A stretch of 64,000 nucleotides of DNA from an uncultured Hungatella sp. (GTDB lineage Bacteria; Bacillota; Clostridia; Lachnospirales; Lachnospiraceae), in NCBI GenBank assembly GCA_910579515.1, contig CAJTUV010000016.1, positions 8,240 to 72,239 on the forward strand. The letters are read 5' to 3'. Both the position numbers and the translations under genes were made by a program. This document shows, piece by piece, positions 8,961-17,084 of this stretch. The notes below the pieces were generated by a model. It had not been told where the DNA came from. It saw only the letters and a program-made list of their open reading frames with translations, and made no database searches. How positions within the stretch are numbered: position 1 is the first letter of the stretch; the number at the start of each line of letters is the position of its first letter.

Positions 8961-8988
8961 ATTATACTGAATTTTTTCTGCATGTCAA
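8961..8988 (-). promoter_or_regulatory. Leftward promoter of the sigma-like operon, with operator in its spacer
   Basis: On the minus strand TTGACA (8988-8983), 16-bp spacer, TATAAT (8966-8961): a near-perfect sigma-A promoter. The palindrome at 8967-8980 lies inside the spacer, so bound repressor would exclude RNA polymerase. Confidence 0.75.
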
Positions 8989-9029
8989 TAGTGTTGCTGA
9001 AAATTTTCTAAAACATCAGGAGGAGTAAT

Positions 9030-9455
9030 ATGACATTGTTGGATAAGGTAAAAGCATTATGCCAAAAACAGGGAGTTTCTCAGCGCAAGATGGAACAGGA
9101 CATCGGCATCAGCAACGGCGCCTCTTCCAAATGGGGAAACAGTTCTCCCAGTATTGAAGTTCTTCAGAAATTATCCGTTTATTTTAAGGTTCCTCTCCAT
9201 TATTTTTTAACTGACGAACCAAATTCTGACATGCTGTCTTTCAATGCCAGAGATGAAAACGATATTGCAAAACGACTGGAACATACGCTTCTTACTCTAA
9301 ATACCCAGGAAGGGCTGATGTTTTCCGGCGAGCCTCTTGACGAGGCCACCAGGGAACTTTTAAAAGTCAGTTTAGAGAACAGTCTGCGAATCGGCAAGAT
9401 AAACGCCAAACAGAAATTCACCCCAAAAAAATACAGAGATCATAACAAGGAATAG
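9030..9455 (+). CDS. Phage-type HTH repressor (XRE family)
   Basis: 141 residues. The N-terminal 65 residues form a Cro/C1 domain (VKALCQKQGVSQRKMEQDIG, SNGASSKWGNSSPSIEVLQK, FKVPLHYFLTDE); the C-terminal part lacks a LexA-type Ser/Lys protease motif. The next gene is an ImmA-like metalloprotease 3 bp downstream. This is the ImmR/ImmA arrangement of ICEBs1 and many prophages, where the protease cleaves the repressor after DNA damage. Its SD (AGGAGG) is strong. It very likely holds the tail element silent through the palindromes upstream. Confidence 0.85.
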   Translation: MTLLDKVKALCQKQGVSQRKMEQDIGISNGASSKWGNSSPSIEVLQKLSVYFKVPLHYFLTDEPNSDMLSFNARDENDIAKRLEHTLLTLNTQEGLMFSGEPLDEATRELLKVSLENSLRIGKINAKQKFTPKKYRDHNKE

Positions 9456-9458
9456 GAT

Positions 9459-9902
9459 GTGATTGCGATTTTAAATCTGAAAGAGCTTATTTTCCATTTA
9501 ACCAAAAAGTACCAGACGTCCGATCCGTTTGAATTGGCAGATGCATTAGGGATTGCTGTTTTTTTCGAAAACTTGGGAACGATTAATGGATATTACAACA
9601 ATCCGCTGCGCATGAAACAGATCCACATTAATCATGCCTTGGAAGCTCACGAGGCAAAGTATACCTGTGCTCACGAGCTTGGGCACGCTCTTCTCCACCC
9701 CAATGCCTCTACCCCGTTTCTCCGTTCAAAAACCATGCTTTCCATAAACAAAATGGAGATAGAGGCAAATTCATTTGCACTTAATTTGTTAATTTCCGAC
9801 GAAACGATTTTGGAAAACCAAAACTATACGATTCAACAGCTTTCAAGACTTCTGGGATATTCTCAGGATTTAATCGAACTCCGTTTAAAAAGTTTTTTGT
9901 AA
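9459..9902 (+). CDS. ImmA/IrrE-type metallo-endopeptidase
   Basis: 147 residues, GTG start. The zinc motif HELGHALLH is present at about residues 72-80, and the downstream glutamate helix IEANSFALNLLIS is as in ImmA (family M78). ImmA proteases inactivate the neighbouring HTH repressor and so induce mobile elements. It follows the repressor gene by 3 bp and is closed by a strong terminator at 9912. Antirepressor action here is inferred from the gene pair. Confidence 0.9.
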   Translation: MIAILNLKELIFHLTKKYQTSDPFELADALGIAVFFENLGTINGYYNNPLRMKQIHINHALEAHEAKYTCAHELGHALLHPNASTPFLRSKTMLSINKMEIEANSFALNLLISDETILENQNYTIQQLSRLLGYSQDLIELRLKSFL

Positions 9903-9911
9903 AGCTGATTC

Positions 9912-9950
9912 GGCGATGTCTCATTATGAGGATCGCCTTTTTTCTTTTTT
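9912..9950 (+). terminator. Intrinsic terminator after the repressor/ImmA genes
   Basis: GGCGAT...ATCGCC stem with an inner CTCAT/ATGAG pairing, followed by a T-rich run TTTTTTCTTTTTT. It separates the control genes from the polymerase gene, which therefore needs its own promoter; no sigma-A consensus is seen between 9951 and 10014. Confidence 0.85.
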
Positions 9951-10014
9951 CACCCCCAAAATGGAGAATTAATAATTAGACAATCATACTTAAAGAAAGG
10001 AATTATAGGGGTGA

Positions 10015-12762
10015 ATGAATATGACCAGACAACCATCCTGCCTTAAATTTATCTATAAATTATCAAGCAGGCGTCTCAAACAATCCAAGTGGGATCTTAC
10101 TCTCCCGCTCCAAACTGCTATAAAAAATAAAAGCGATGTTGTGGCTCTGGGAGACAGTCAGCTCCTTCGCTGGATTTGCGAACTAAACAACACGAAAGAT
10201 TTAGACACGAAAGTATCAGAGCTGAAAAAGGAGATAAAAGCCATTAAAAAACAGCCCAAGACCAGGGAGAACCAGGCAAAAATCCGTAGACTGTATGACA
10301 GCCTCTATACACTTCAATATCAGAAGGATTATGTCTGTGTCATCATGGATTCTGAGAAAGATTACGACAGGGCGAATCAGGGATTTAAGATTAACGGCTT
10401 TAAGTATCGCCGCCTTCTGGGAACGAATGGGGGTGTAAAAAAATCTACCATCACCTATGTAAGCGACCGAGTCTATGAAGAAATTGTCCGAAGAATGGAT
10501 AATGGAAGAAACAAAAATAAGCCGGTTATCCCTGCTAAGTTAGAAGCATATCAGGCGTTGATTTGCAGCAGTTCCACGCCTGTGGCCATGCCCAGGATTC
10601 TGATTGTAAAAGACTGCGTTGTTCATTTTCAAGAAGACGTCATAAAAATATCCGACGAGCAGGAAGGCGAGCCAATACTGACCACAGAAAAAGATTATTT
10701 GGTGAAATATTGTGATTCTGACGGGTATGGCCTTATGTCCCCTGAATATTCCCGCAAAATCAATCAGGGCCAGATCATTTCCGGCGTAAACACAAGATTT
10801 GCTTGGACAAAAGGAATGTTGTTTACCTTTGACTTCATTGAGTTTGCAAAGAAAAAAAATGGAGAACAATATTTCGTTCAGGATGCATGGGGGCAATGGA
10901 GAGACGTAAGAAACTATGACGTGATTCTCACCACTTCCATGGTAAAACTGTGGGATTTCTATGAAAGCCTGGAGCATTTTATCGACTGCTGCAATGAGAA
11001 TCACTACCAGTTTTCGGTATCAAAAACCATGCCGCAGAAGCTGGAACATGTTCGAAATGGAAACTATCAGTTTCTGCAGACTTACGATTTTACAGACGAA
11101 GAGTTATTGAAACTGTGTAAACCTACCATAGACGAGATTACCGATGTATTGGGAAACGACTGGCGCAAAACCATTGTTTTTTTGAAAGGCATGTTTTTAA
11201 ATGATGACACTATTGAGCAGACAGACAACAATTTTATGAAAGCCATCATGATTGATCCCAGAGTTTTGGAGGATCCGTTTGTCATCCGAAAGATACGGAC
11301 CATGATTCAGAAACGAATTTACATAGCCTCCAAAGGTTCTATTCAGTTGTCTGGAAACTTTTCTGTTATCTCTGGAGATCTGTTCTCCCTTGCCCAGTCG
11401 ATTTTCGGACTGCCAGTCACAGGCCTGCTGAAGTCAGGACAGGTCTACCACAAGTATTGGATTGACAGACAGGCAGAGGAAATTGTTCTCTTTCGTGCTC
11501 CCATGACCTGCCACAACAACATTCAGAAACGAAGTGTTGTGCACAACGAAGAGATGGATTTTTGGTATCAGTATAATACAACCGGACTCATATTAAATTC
11601 CTGGGACACCACCTGCGATGCACTAAATGGAGCTGACAAGGATTCGGATATGTTCTTTACCACAGACAATCCTATTCTTTTGAAAAACACCATGAACGCT
11701 CCCACCATTGAATGCATCCAAAGAAAGGCTGATAAAATTATTCCCACCGAGCAGGATCTCATAAATGCCAACAAACTTGCCTTTGGCGACGAAATTGGAA
11801 CTACGACCAACCGCATCACCACAATGCTGGAAAGACAGGCCGCATTCAAAAAAGACAGCGAGGAATACCGTGTTTTAGATTACAGAATCAAATGCGGACA
11901 GCTCTTTCAGCAAAACTCGATTGACAAATGTAAAGGCATTCTGGCAAAACCCATGCCAGAATACTGGTATCGTATTCAGGCATGTCAAAAGCTTCCAGAA
12001 TACACTGACGAGCAAAAACATTTTAAAGAATTGTGTCTGCGCATTGTGGCAGAATCCAAGCCTTATTTTATGAAATACGTTTATCCCGATTTACTTTCCG
12101 ATTGGAAGAACTATGTAAAAACAGCAAATAGTAAATGCATCCGCGAATTTCAAATGCCTCTGGAGGAGCTGCGAAAGAAATCTGATAAAACGCCTTCGGA
12201 AAACGAATTTCTACTCTATTATGAACGTTTAAAACCTGTTGGAGAAAGCCCTTGTGTTGTAAATCGCATTGCCTGGCTGTTTGAACAAACCTTTTGCAAT
12301 TTTTTCTCCCAAAAGGCCCATAAGGGAAGGTTTGATTACCAGATTCTAAAATCTGGCACTCCTTACAGTCAAAGAGATTATTCGAAAATAAAAAAGGTGA
12401 AAGACGAATATGACGAGCGCATTCAGGCTTTTCAGCAGCTTTCCCATTCACAGCGGCTGGATAAGGAAGAGGCGGCCTTAAACAAAAGCATCATGATGAT
12501 GCAATTTCGGTCCCAGTGTGAGCAGATTTGTCCGAATGAAAAGATGCTTTGCGATATTGTGCTTGATTTGTGCTACCCTTTCGAAAAATCAAAGCAGTTT
12601 GCATGGGATATTTGTGGAGAGACGATTCTTGAAAATCTGCTTGAACAAAATAATCGCACCATACATTATCCTGTTCTTGCCGCAGATCAGGGCACATTTG
12701 AATTTGGAGGCGAACAATTTTATATGCATCAAAAAATCTTAAAGGAGGATACAAGCCTGTGA
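10015..12762 (+). CDS. Single-subunit RNA polymerase of the double-psi-barrel type (RdRp/QDE-1/YonO-like)
   Basis: 915 residues (ATG at 10021 is an alternative start). Several marks of two-barrel RNA polymerases occur in the right order. CDSDGYGLMSPE at about 233-244 resembles the FSDGxGxxS motif of eukaryotic RdRps. RFAWTKGML at 261-269 resembles their RxxGxKGxL. LFRAPMTCHNNIQ at about 492-504 parallels the NRAPTLHRLGIQ motif of bacterial beta-prime. NGADKDSDMF has Asp541, Asp543 and Asp545 in the metal-binding DxDxD (NADFDGD in beta-prime). Phage YonO and crAss-like gp66 of this superfamily are DNA-dependent RNA polymerases; Neurospora QDE-1 also copies RNA. A charged coiled coil lies near residues 65-105. 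The gene is coupled by GTGA to the next one and stands between the switch region and the tail genes, so a late-gene polymerase role is inferred. Confidence 0.8.
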   Translation: MNMTRQPSCLKFIYKLSSRRLKQSKWDLTLPLQTAIKNKSDVVALGDSQLLRWICELNNTKDLDTKVSELKKEIKAIKKQPKTRENQAKIRRLYDSLYTLQYQKDYVCVIMDSEKDYDRANQGFKINGFKYRRLLGTNGGVKKSTITYVSDRVYEEIVRRMDNGRNKNKPVIPAKLEAYQALICSSSTPVAMPRILIVKDCVVHFQEDVIKISDEQEGEPILTTEKDYLVKYCDSDGYGLMSPEYSRKINQGQIISGVNTRFAWTKGMLFTFDFIEFAKKKNGEQYFVQDAWGQWRDVRNYDVILTTSMVKLWDFYESLEHFIDCCNENHYQFSVSKTMPQKLEHVRNGNYQFLQTYDFTDEELLKLCKPTIDEITDVLGNDWRKTIVFLKGMFLNDDTIEQTDNNFMKAIMIDPRVLEDPFVIRKIRTMIQKRIYIASKGSIQLSGNFSVISGDLFSLAQSIFGLPVTGLLKSGQVYHKYWIDRQAEEIVLFRAPMTCHNNIQKRSVVHNEEMDFWYQYNTTGLILNSWDTTCDALNGADKDSDMFFTTDNPILLKNTMNAPTIECIQRKADKIIPTEQDLINANKLAFGDEIGTTTNRITTMLERQAAFKKDSEEYRVLDYRIKCGQLFQQNSIDKCKGILAKPMPEYWYRIQACQKLPEYTDEQKHFKELCLRIVAESKPYFMKYVYPDLLSDWKNYVKTANSKCIREFQMPLEELRKKSDKTPSENEFLLYYERLKPVGESPCVVNRIAWLFEQTFCNFFSQKAHKGRFDYQILKSGTPYSQRDYSKIKKVKDEYDERIQAFQQLSHSQRLDKEEAALNKSIMMMQFRSQCEQICPNEKMLCDIVLDLCYPFEKSKQFAWDICGETILENLLEQNNRTIHYPVLAADQGTFEFGGEQFYMHQKILKEDTSL

Positions 12763-13538
12763 TTATTTTAAATGAAAAAGAGTATGTATCAGACATGCTC
12801 CGAAAAAAGGAGTTTGGAACATCGAAAATCTATTTATTTTTGAGTATCTATGCAAGATATTTATATCAGGAGGAAGGACTGAGAAAAACAGGGATCGTCA
12901 AAAAACTTCATGAATTTATGGATTCTAATTATCCCCAATATAATCCGGTTGACTGGAGCATAAGCATTGAGAAATATGCAAGCAAAGCAGGCCAATATCC
13001 ATTATGTCAGTGCGACGGCATCTGGATTACAGAAAAGGAACTAAACACCGTGGACAATTTACATAATAAAGTTCTGGAACGGCTGGCTTTTACACTCCTG
13101 TGCCTTGCCAAGTTCGGAAACTTCCGAAATCCACAAAACCACAGCTGGGTGACAAACAGCAACGGCGAAATCTATACCATGGCATGTATCAATACTCCTG
13201 CTTTTCAAAAGGATTTAAAAATCAGTCAGCTAAAAGAAGCGGGACTTCTGGAATATGCCAGGAAAGTTGACAACTTAAATATCCGCGTCCTGTTTGTTGA
13301 CGACGAAAGCGAAAAGAAATTATTTGTCTCTGATTTCAGGAAACTTGGCTATGAATGGCTCCTCTATAAGGGAGCAAACTACATCCGTTGCACAAGCTGT
13401 AATGTTCTGACAAAAAATACGAATGGAAAAAGAAGGTATTGCAAAGAATGTGCCCAAGCCAGGAAAAAAGAGCTGGATCGAACCCGAATGCAGCACATCC
13501 GCAATTTATCCTGCTGCGAAAAGGAGGAATCTGCGTAA
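12759..13538 (+). CDS. Unknown protein with C-terminal zinc finger, coupled to the polymerase
   Basis: 259 residues, GTG start overlapping the polymerase stop by 4 bp and preceded by AAAGGAGGA. No family recognised. Residues about 208-230 hold a zinc-finger pattern, CTSCNVLTKN...RYCKECA, followed by a basic tail (RKKELDRTRMQHIR). The N-terminal 200 residues look globular and helical. Tight coupling to the polymerase on one side and to the 13538 gene on the other suggests a partner of the polymerase, for example a DNA-binding specificity factor; that is inference. Confidence 0.65.
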   Translation: MIILNEKEYVSDMLRKKEFGTSKIYLFLSIYARYLYQEEGLRKTGIVKKLHEFMDSNYPQYNPVDWSISIEKYASKAGQYPLCQCDGIWITEKELNTVDNLHNKVLERLAFTLLCLAKFGNFRNPQNHSWVTNSNGEIYTMACINTPAFQKDLKISQLKEAGLLEYARKVDNLNIRVLFVDDESEKKLFVSDFRKLGYEWLLYKGANYIRCTSCNVLTKNTNGKRRYCKECAQARKKELDRTRMQHIRNLSCCEKEESA

Positions 13539-14260
13539 TGGATTTTAAGAAAAGTCTTCTTAATTGTACTATTGTGGAACTTCGCCCCCATTTCTCAGTA
13601 AAAATTCCTACGGTTGGGGAAATTTTAGAGGATGAAGCCGCTTATTACCGCATGGTCTCCTCTCTCACCGCCACCCCGTTTCAATATATGGTTCCTCTGG
13701 ATGACATGGGGATTGATTCTTTCAAAATCACGGATTATGAATTATTCAAACTGGTCTTTCCGGTTTATGCCCGTTCCGATTTGTCTTTGCTGTTTGGCGA
13801 TTTGAAAACAGATGACTTTGATGTTTATCTCGACCCTTCAAGTGGAACGCAGATCCTCTACAGCCCTTTCAATCGCATTGCCATCGACGAACTTTTATAC
13901 AATGATCTTGTAGGTATGATAAGAAAAATGCATCTGTTAGAAAAAAATAACCAAAAACCTGGAAATCCTTCTGCCAGAAAGTATCTCCTGGAGAAAGAAC
14001 GAAAAAAGCTAAAGCGAAATTCTAAGAAACCGTATGAACCTTATTTAGAAAAATTAGTCGTTGCTTTGGTAAATACCTGCGAATTTCCATATGATTACAA
14101 TTCGTGCATGAATTTGTCCATTTATCGCTTTAATCAGAGTTTTAAACAAATTCAGCACAAAATCAGTTTTGATAAAACCATGATTGGCGTATATTCCGGC
14201 ACTGTGGATACCTCAAAGCTGAGCAGCAAAGAGGCTCTTACCTGGATTCCAAATAAATAG
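13538..14260 (+). CDS. Unknown protein, possibly a tail assembly protein
   Basis: 240 residues from the ATG at 13538 (AAAGGAGG upstream, TAATG overlap with the previous stop); a longer frame to 13439 lies wholly inside the previous gene. It is soluble, with a basic segment near residues 145-168. Its last 60 residues (YRFNQSFKQIQHKISFDKTM, then GVYSGTVDTSKLSSKEALTW) resemble the ending of small phage tail proteins that precede tube genes, but I cannot name a family. Position before the zinc-finger ORF and the tube gene leaves both a transcription and an assembly role possible. Confidence 0.6.
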   Translation: MDFKKSLLNCTIVELRPHFSVKIPTVGEILEDEAAYYRMVSSLTATPFQYMVPLDDMGIDSFKITDYELFKLVFPVYARSDLSLLFGDLKTDDFDVYLDPSSGTQILYSPFNRIAIDELLYNDLVGMIRKMHLLEKNNQKPGNPSARKYLLEKERKKLKRNSKKPYEPYLEKLVVALVNTCEFPYDYNSCMNLSIYRFNQSFKQIQHKISFDKTMIGVYSGTVDTSKLSSKEALTWIPNK

Positions 14261-14294
14261 AAGCCAAATAGCCAATCCATTAAGGAGGAACTTT

Positions 14295-14471
14295 ATGTCT
14301 GAACAGAAAAAAATTCCATGCCGCGTATGTGGAAAGCTTTTTAAACCATGTGCCTATTGTCAGTCCCACGACAATGTATTCCGGTGGCGCAATTTTGCAT
14401 GTTCGAGAGAGTGTGCCAAACAATATTTTGACGATACTTTGGCAAAGCGCGCTAAAAACTGCACTTTATGA
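14295..14471 (+). CDS. Small zinc-finger protein
   Basis: 58 residues, ATG at 14295 after TAAGGAGGAA. Reading gives MSEQKKIPCRVCGKLFKPC, CAYCQSH and CSRECAKQYF, that is CxxC...CxxC plus a further CxxxC, a treble-clef-like zinc finger. It closes the group of polymerase-linked genes and is followed by a terminator. Function unknown; RNA or DNA binding is likely. Confidence 0.6.
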   Translation: MSEQKKIPCRVCGKLFKPCAYCQSHDNVFRWRNFACSRECAKQYFDDTLAKRAKNCTL

Positions 14472-14503
14472 TTACCATCGAATTTGCTCATCCCAGAAAC
14501 AGG

Positions 14504-14557
14504 ACCGAAAAGCCCTTGATTTTCAAGGCTTTCTCGGTTCTCGTTTTTCTTTTTTAG
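14504..14557 (+). terminator. Terminator between the polymerase genes and the tail genes
   Basis: A long stem (CCGAAAAGCC-CTTGA paired with TCAAGGCTTTCTCGG) followed by the T-rich run TCGTTTTTCTTTTTTAG. It would stop host polymerase between early and tail genes, so the tail operon needs antitermination, a polymerase that ignores it, or a promoter at 14558-14620, where no good sigma-A match is seen. TGGATATCCA, a 10-bp palindrome at 14569, lies in that gap. Confidence 0.75.
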
Positions 14558-14620
14558 TTTTTACTGCATGGATATCCACGAAATTTAAAAAACTTTTCAA
14601 AATCCAAGGAGGAACATTTT

Positions 14621-15409
14621 ATGAACATCGACAAATTTACCATCACATCCTATGACCAGATTACAGGCTTTGACAGAACCAATGGAAATCTCGACCTGGT
14701 TCTTGACGAGCTCAGTGACTTCACCCTCTCCCATGAGGAAGAAAAAGTAGACATTACAGGCAAGGCAGGCAGAATCATCAGCTCTTTAAAGAAAAACAAA
14801 AAGGTTACCGGCAAAGGAACCAACGGTATGCTCTCCGGCGGCGCTCTGGCAGCCATGCTGGGAGCGGACATGGAAAGCGGCGAATACCTGATTCGTTACA
14901 CCGATTCCATTTTTGTGTCTTCCAATAAAGGTCTCACCAAAGAGACTGCCATCGGCGCTGTGGGAAATGAAATCGGGACAATCTACGTAAGAGATACTGA
15001 CAATGCCTACATCTCTGGCGGAAAGAAACTTATCCAGGCTGACAACGCACCTCTTCAGACTGGACAATTCTCCTATGATCCAGAAACCAAAACCGTTACC
15101 TTCTTTGAAGGAGATATTCCAGACGGCACAGAAGTCATCGCCTTTTATGATGCAGCGGTGACCGGTAAAAAGATTTCCAATAATGCAGATAAATACAGCA
15201 AGACGCTCTCCCTGTTTATTGACGTCACCTGTCAGGATGGATGTGACAATCTGTTCCACGGCCAGTTTATCATAAACAGAGCCGACTTTACTGGTACTTT
15301 TGACATTCAGGGTGGCACGGACACAGCTACACAAGGATTTGAGTTCACCTCTCTGCCAAATCTTTGCACCGGAAAAACAGACTTATGGGATTTTATCATT
15401 TTTGACTAA
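14621..15409 (+). CDS. Probable major tail tube protein
   Basis: 262 residues after CAAGGAGGAA. Early sequence (ELSDFTLSHEEEKVDITGK) followed by VTGKGTNGMLSGGALAAMLG is what phage tube proteins of Clostridia look like: a beta-rich tube core with a long loop, then an Ig-like insertion (about 85-170) and a closing strand pair (FDIQGGTDTATQGFEFTSLP). It comes first in the tail operon, before the tape measure, as in all siphophage tail modules. No sheath gene precedes it, so the tail is non-contractile. An RNA hairpin follows the gene. Family call by context and pattern. Confidence 0.65.
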   Translation: MNIDKFTITSYDQITGFDRTNGNLDLVLDELSDFTLSHEEEKVDITGKAGRIISSLKKNKKVTGKGTNGMLSGGALAAMLGADMESGEYLIRYTDSIFVSSNKGLTKETAIGAVGNEIGTIYVRDTDNAYISGGKKLIQADNAPLQTGQFSYDPETKTVTFFEGDIPDGTEVIAFYDAAVTGKKISNNADKYSKTLSLFIDVTCQDGCDNLFHGQFIINRADFTGTFDIQGGTDTATQGFEFTSLPNLCTGKTDLWDFIIFD

Positions 15410-15427
15410 CCAAATCCAGAAAAATCA

Positions 15428-15452
15428 AGGGCAGTCTCACTCAGGCTGCCCT
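15428..15452 (+). promoter_or_regulatory. RNA hairpin after the tube gene
   Basis: AGGGCAG and CTGCCCT form a 7-bp GC-rich stem without a T-run. Such hairpins behind highly expressed tube genes protect the mRNA 3' end or reduce expression of downstream genes. The exact role here is inference. Confidence 0.5.
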
Positions 15453-15483
15453 GCAAATCAACGACTAAAAAAGGAGAATCTTA

Positions 15484-15627
15484 ATGTTTGAATTTTTTAA
15501 AATGAAGAAAAGTCAATGGAAATCAAGACGGCTCTTTTACGAGACAGCTGTAGAAACCTTTATCCTTATCCAGAACCTATATCGCGATGCAAAATGCTCT
15601 GACTCCCATGAAGAAAAAAGGAGGTGA
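15484..15627 (+). CDS. Small protein between tube and tape measure
   Basis: 47 residues (MFEFFKMKKSQWKSRRLFYE...), ATG after AAAAAAGGAGAA; its last codons AGG AGG TGA are at the same time the SD of the tape measure gene. In tail operons this slot usually holds the tail assembly chaperones, which bind the tape measure. This ORF is much shorter than normal chaperones, and I saw no slippery frameshift site. It may be a reduced chaperone or a translational leader. Confidence 0.5.
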   Translation: MFEFFKMKKSQWKSRRLFYETAVETFILIQNLYRDAKCSDSHEEKRR

Positions 15628-15632
15628 CGTCT

Positions 15633-17084
15633 ATGAAACAGCCTTCCATAAAACTACAGGCTCAGTTAGACAAAGCCAAATCTGCCCGAAATATCAATTC
15701 CGACGTCAAGGACATTCAGGACAGGCTCAATCCGGTAAACCTTCAGGCAAAAATGGATTCGAAACAGGAAAAGCTGGTGGTCAGCCAGGCGCAGCATATA
15801 GGCGAAAAAGCTGGTGAAGCAGTTACAGGCTCTTTGCAAAAAGCCATGGACAACGCGGCGCCTAAGGATTCTGACTTCTTTTCCAACCTGAATAAAAGCC
15901 TTTCCCAACAGGCACAGGAAGTTCGTAAGAGCACTGGTTCCCTCTTTACCTTAAACACTGCTTTTCAGGCCATTGTCTCCCAGACAAAAGAAGCTCTCTC
16001 TGAGCTGAAAGCTCTGGACACGGCACTTGTCCAGTTAGGACACGCCACAGGATTCAGCCAAAACGAGCTGAAAGACCTGGGCCGCACCGCTCTTGAATCG
16101 GCAGGCAGATACGGAAAAACAGCTGAAAGCTATCTTTCTCTTGTACAGGAGATGTATCAGGCCGGCCTTCATCAACCGCATCAGATGGCAGAATTGTCCA
16201 TGCTGACACAAGCCTCCGGCTCCATAGACAAAGAAACGGCTAACCGATATTTACTCACAAGTAATGCCGCCTTTGATTTAAAAGAAAATACAGAAGAACT
16301 CCTTAGAGTTCTGGATGGACAAAATCATATTGCCAGCCATACCGCAGTCTCTATGGCGGATATGGCGCAGGCAACTTCAGAAGCTGCCTTTACCGCCTCT
16401 CAATGCGGCGTCACACTCAATGAGCTTTCCTCTCTTATTGCTGCGGCTGCTTCTCAGACCCACAAATCAGGAAGTGAAACGGGAAACGCGCTGAAGGCCC
16501 TGTTTTCAAATTTACAGGACACTGCCAACGGACCAGTAAAGGATGCTCTGAATTCTGTAGGGATTTCCATGACACAAATGGTGTCTGGAACAGAACTGTT
16601 AAAAACCCCCGTCCAGCTTCTAAATGAGTTATCCCTGGCCTTTGCCTCTTTACAGGACGGGGATTTCAGGCAGGAAACCTTACTGTCCGCCATTGCTGGA
16701 GAAAATTCGGATACTCTTTTGGCCCTTTTAAAAAACTGGTCCTCTTTTGACGATCTGTTGGATCTCTATAACCATGGAACAGGAGCAGCAGCCAAAGAAG
16801 CAGAAAACTTTTCCCAGTCTTGGGAAAACTCTTTGCAGCGCCTTTCAAACACCTGGACCAGTACCATAAACAACCTTGTGGATTCTGAGGCGGCATCTGT
16901 GGGAATCAACTCGCTCAATGGCATTCTTCTTTTCATTGAGAAACTGACAAAATCTTTGAGTCTTTTGGAAACCGTCGGCATAGGCGCAGGCTTGTTGTCA
17001 GGAATTAAGAACACTGGTAAACACCGTATGAGTGTACGGATTTCAAAGCCTGTTTTTTGTTTTGAATATGCCCTTTCTACCTGA
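15633..17084 (+). CDS. Tail tape measure protein, 5' exon (frame runs into a group I intron)
   Basis: ATG at 15633 follows a perfect AAGGAGGTGA. The 483 codons read MKQPSIKLQAQLDKAKSARN and then a TP901-type tape measure core: LDTALVQLGHATGFSQNELK, then GLHQPHQMAELSMLTQASG and TGNALKALFSNLQDTANGP are typical of that domain. After GAGLLSGIKNTGK at about 17020 the phase leaves phage-like sequence, and the last 20 codons up to the stop at 17084 are read through intron RNA. The protein continues in the frame ending at 24659. Joined product would have roughly 2,400 residues. Confidence 0.8.
   Translation: MKQPSIKLQAQLDKAKSARNINSDVKDIQDRLNPVNLQAKMDSKQEKLVVSQAQHIGEKAGEAVTGSLQKAMDNAAPKDSDFFSNLNKSLSQQAQEVRKSTGSLFTLNTAFQAIVSQTKEALSELKALDTALVQLGHATGFSQNELKDLGRTALESAGRYGKTAESYLSLVQEMYQAGLHQPHQMAELSMLTQASGSIDKETANRYLLTSNAAFDLKENTEELLRVLDGQNHIASHTAVSMADMAQATSEAAFTASQCGVTLNELSSLIAAAASQTHKSGSETGNALKALFSNLQDTANGPVKDALNSVGISMTQMVSGTELLKTPVQLLNELSLAFASLQDGDFRQETLLSAIAGENSDTLLALLKNWSSFDDLLDLYNHGTGAAAKEAENFSQSWENSLQRLSNTWTSTINNLVDSEAASVGINSLNGILLFIEKLTKSLSLLETVGIGAGLLSGIKNTGKHRMSVRISKPVFCFEYALST

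Larger units (their letters stand above)
8853..9010. repeat. Four copies of a 14-bp palindrome, candidate operators of the HTH repressor
   Basis: Copies: CTGAAAATTTTCAG at 8853, CTGAATATATTCTG at 8937, CTGAATTTTTTCTG at 8967 and CTGAAAATTTTCTA at 8997. The last three start exactly 30 bp apart, close to three helical turns, so dimers would align on one face. The 8967 copy fills the spacer of the leftward promoter. This arrangement is typical of lambda-type repressor operators. The repressor encoded at 9030 is the obvious candidate to bind them. Confidence 0.75.
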
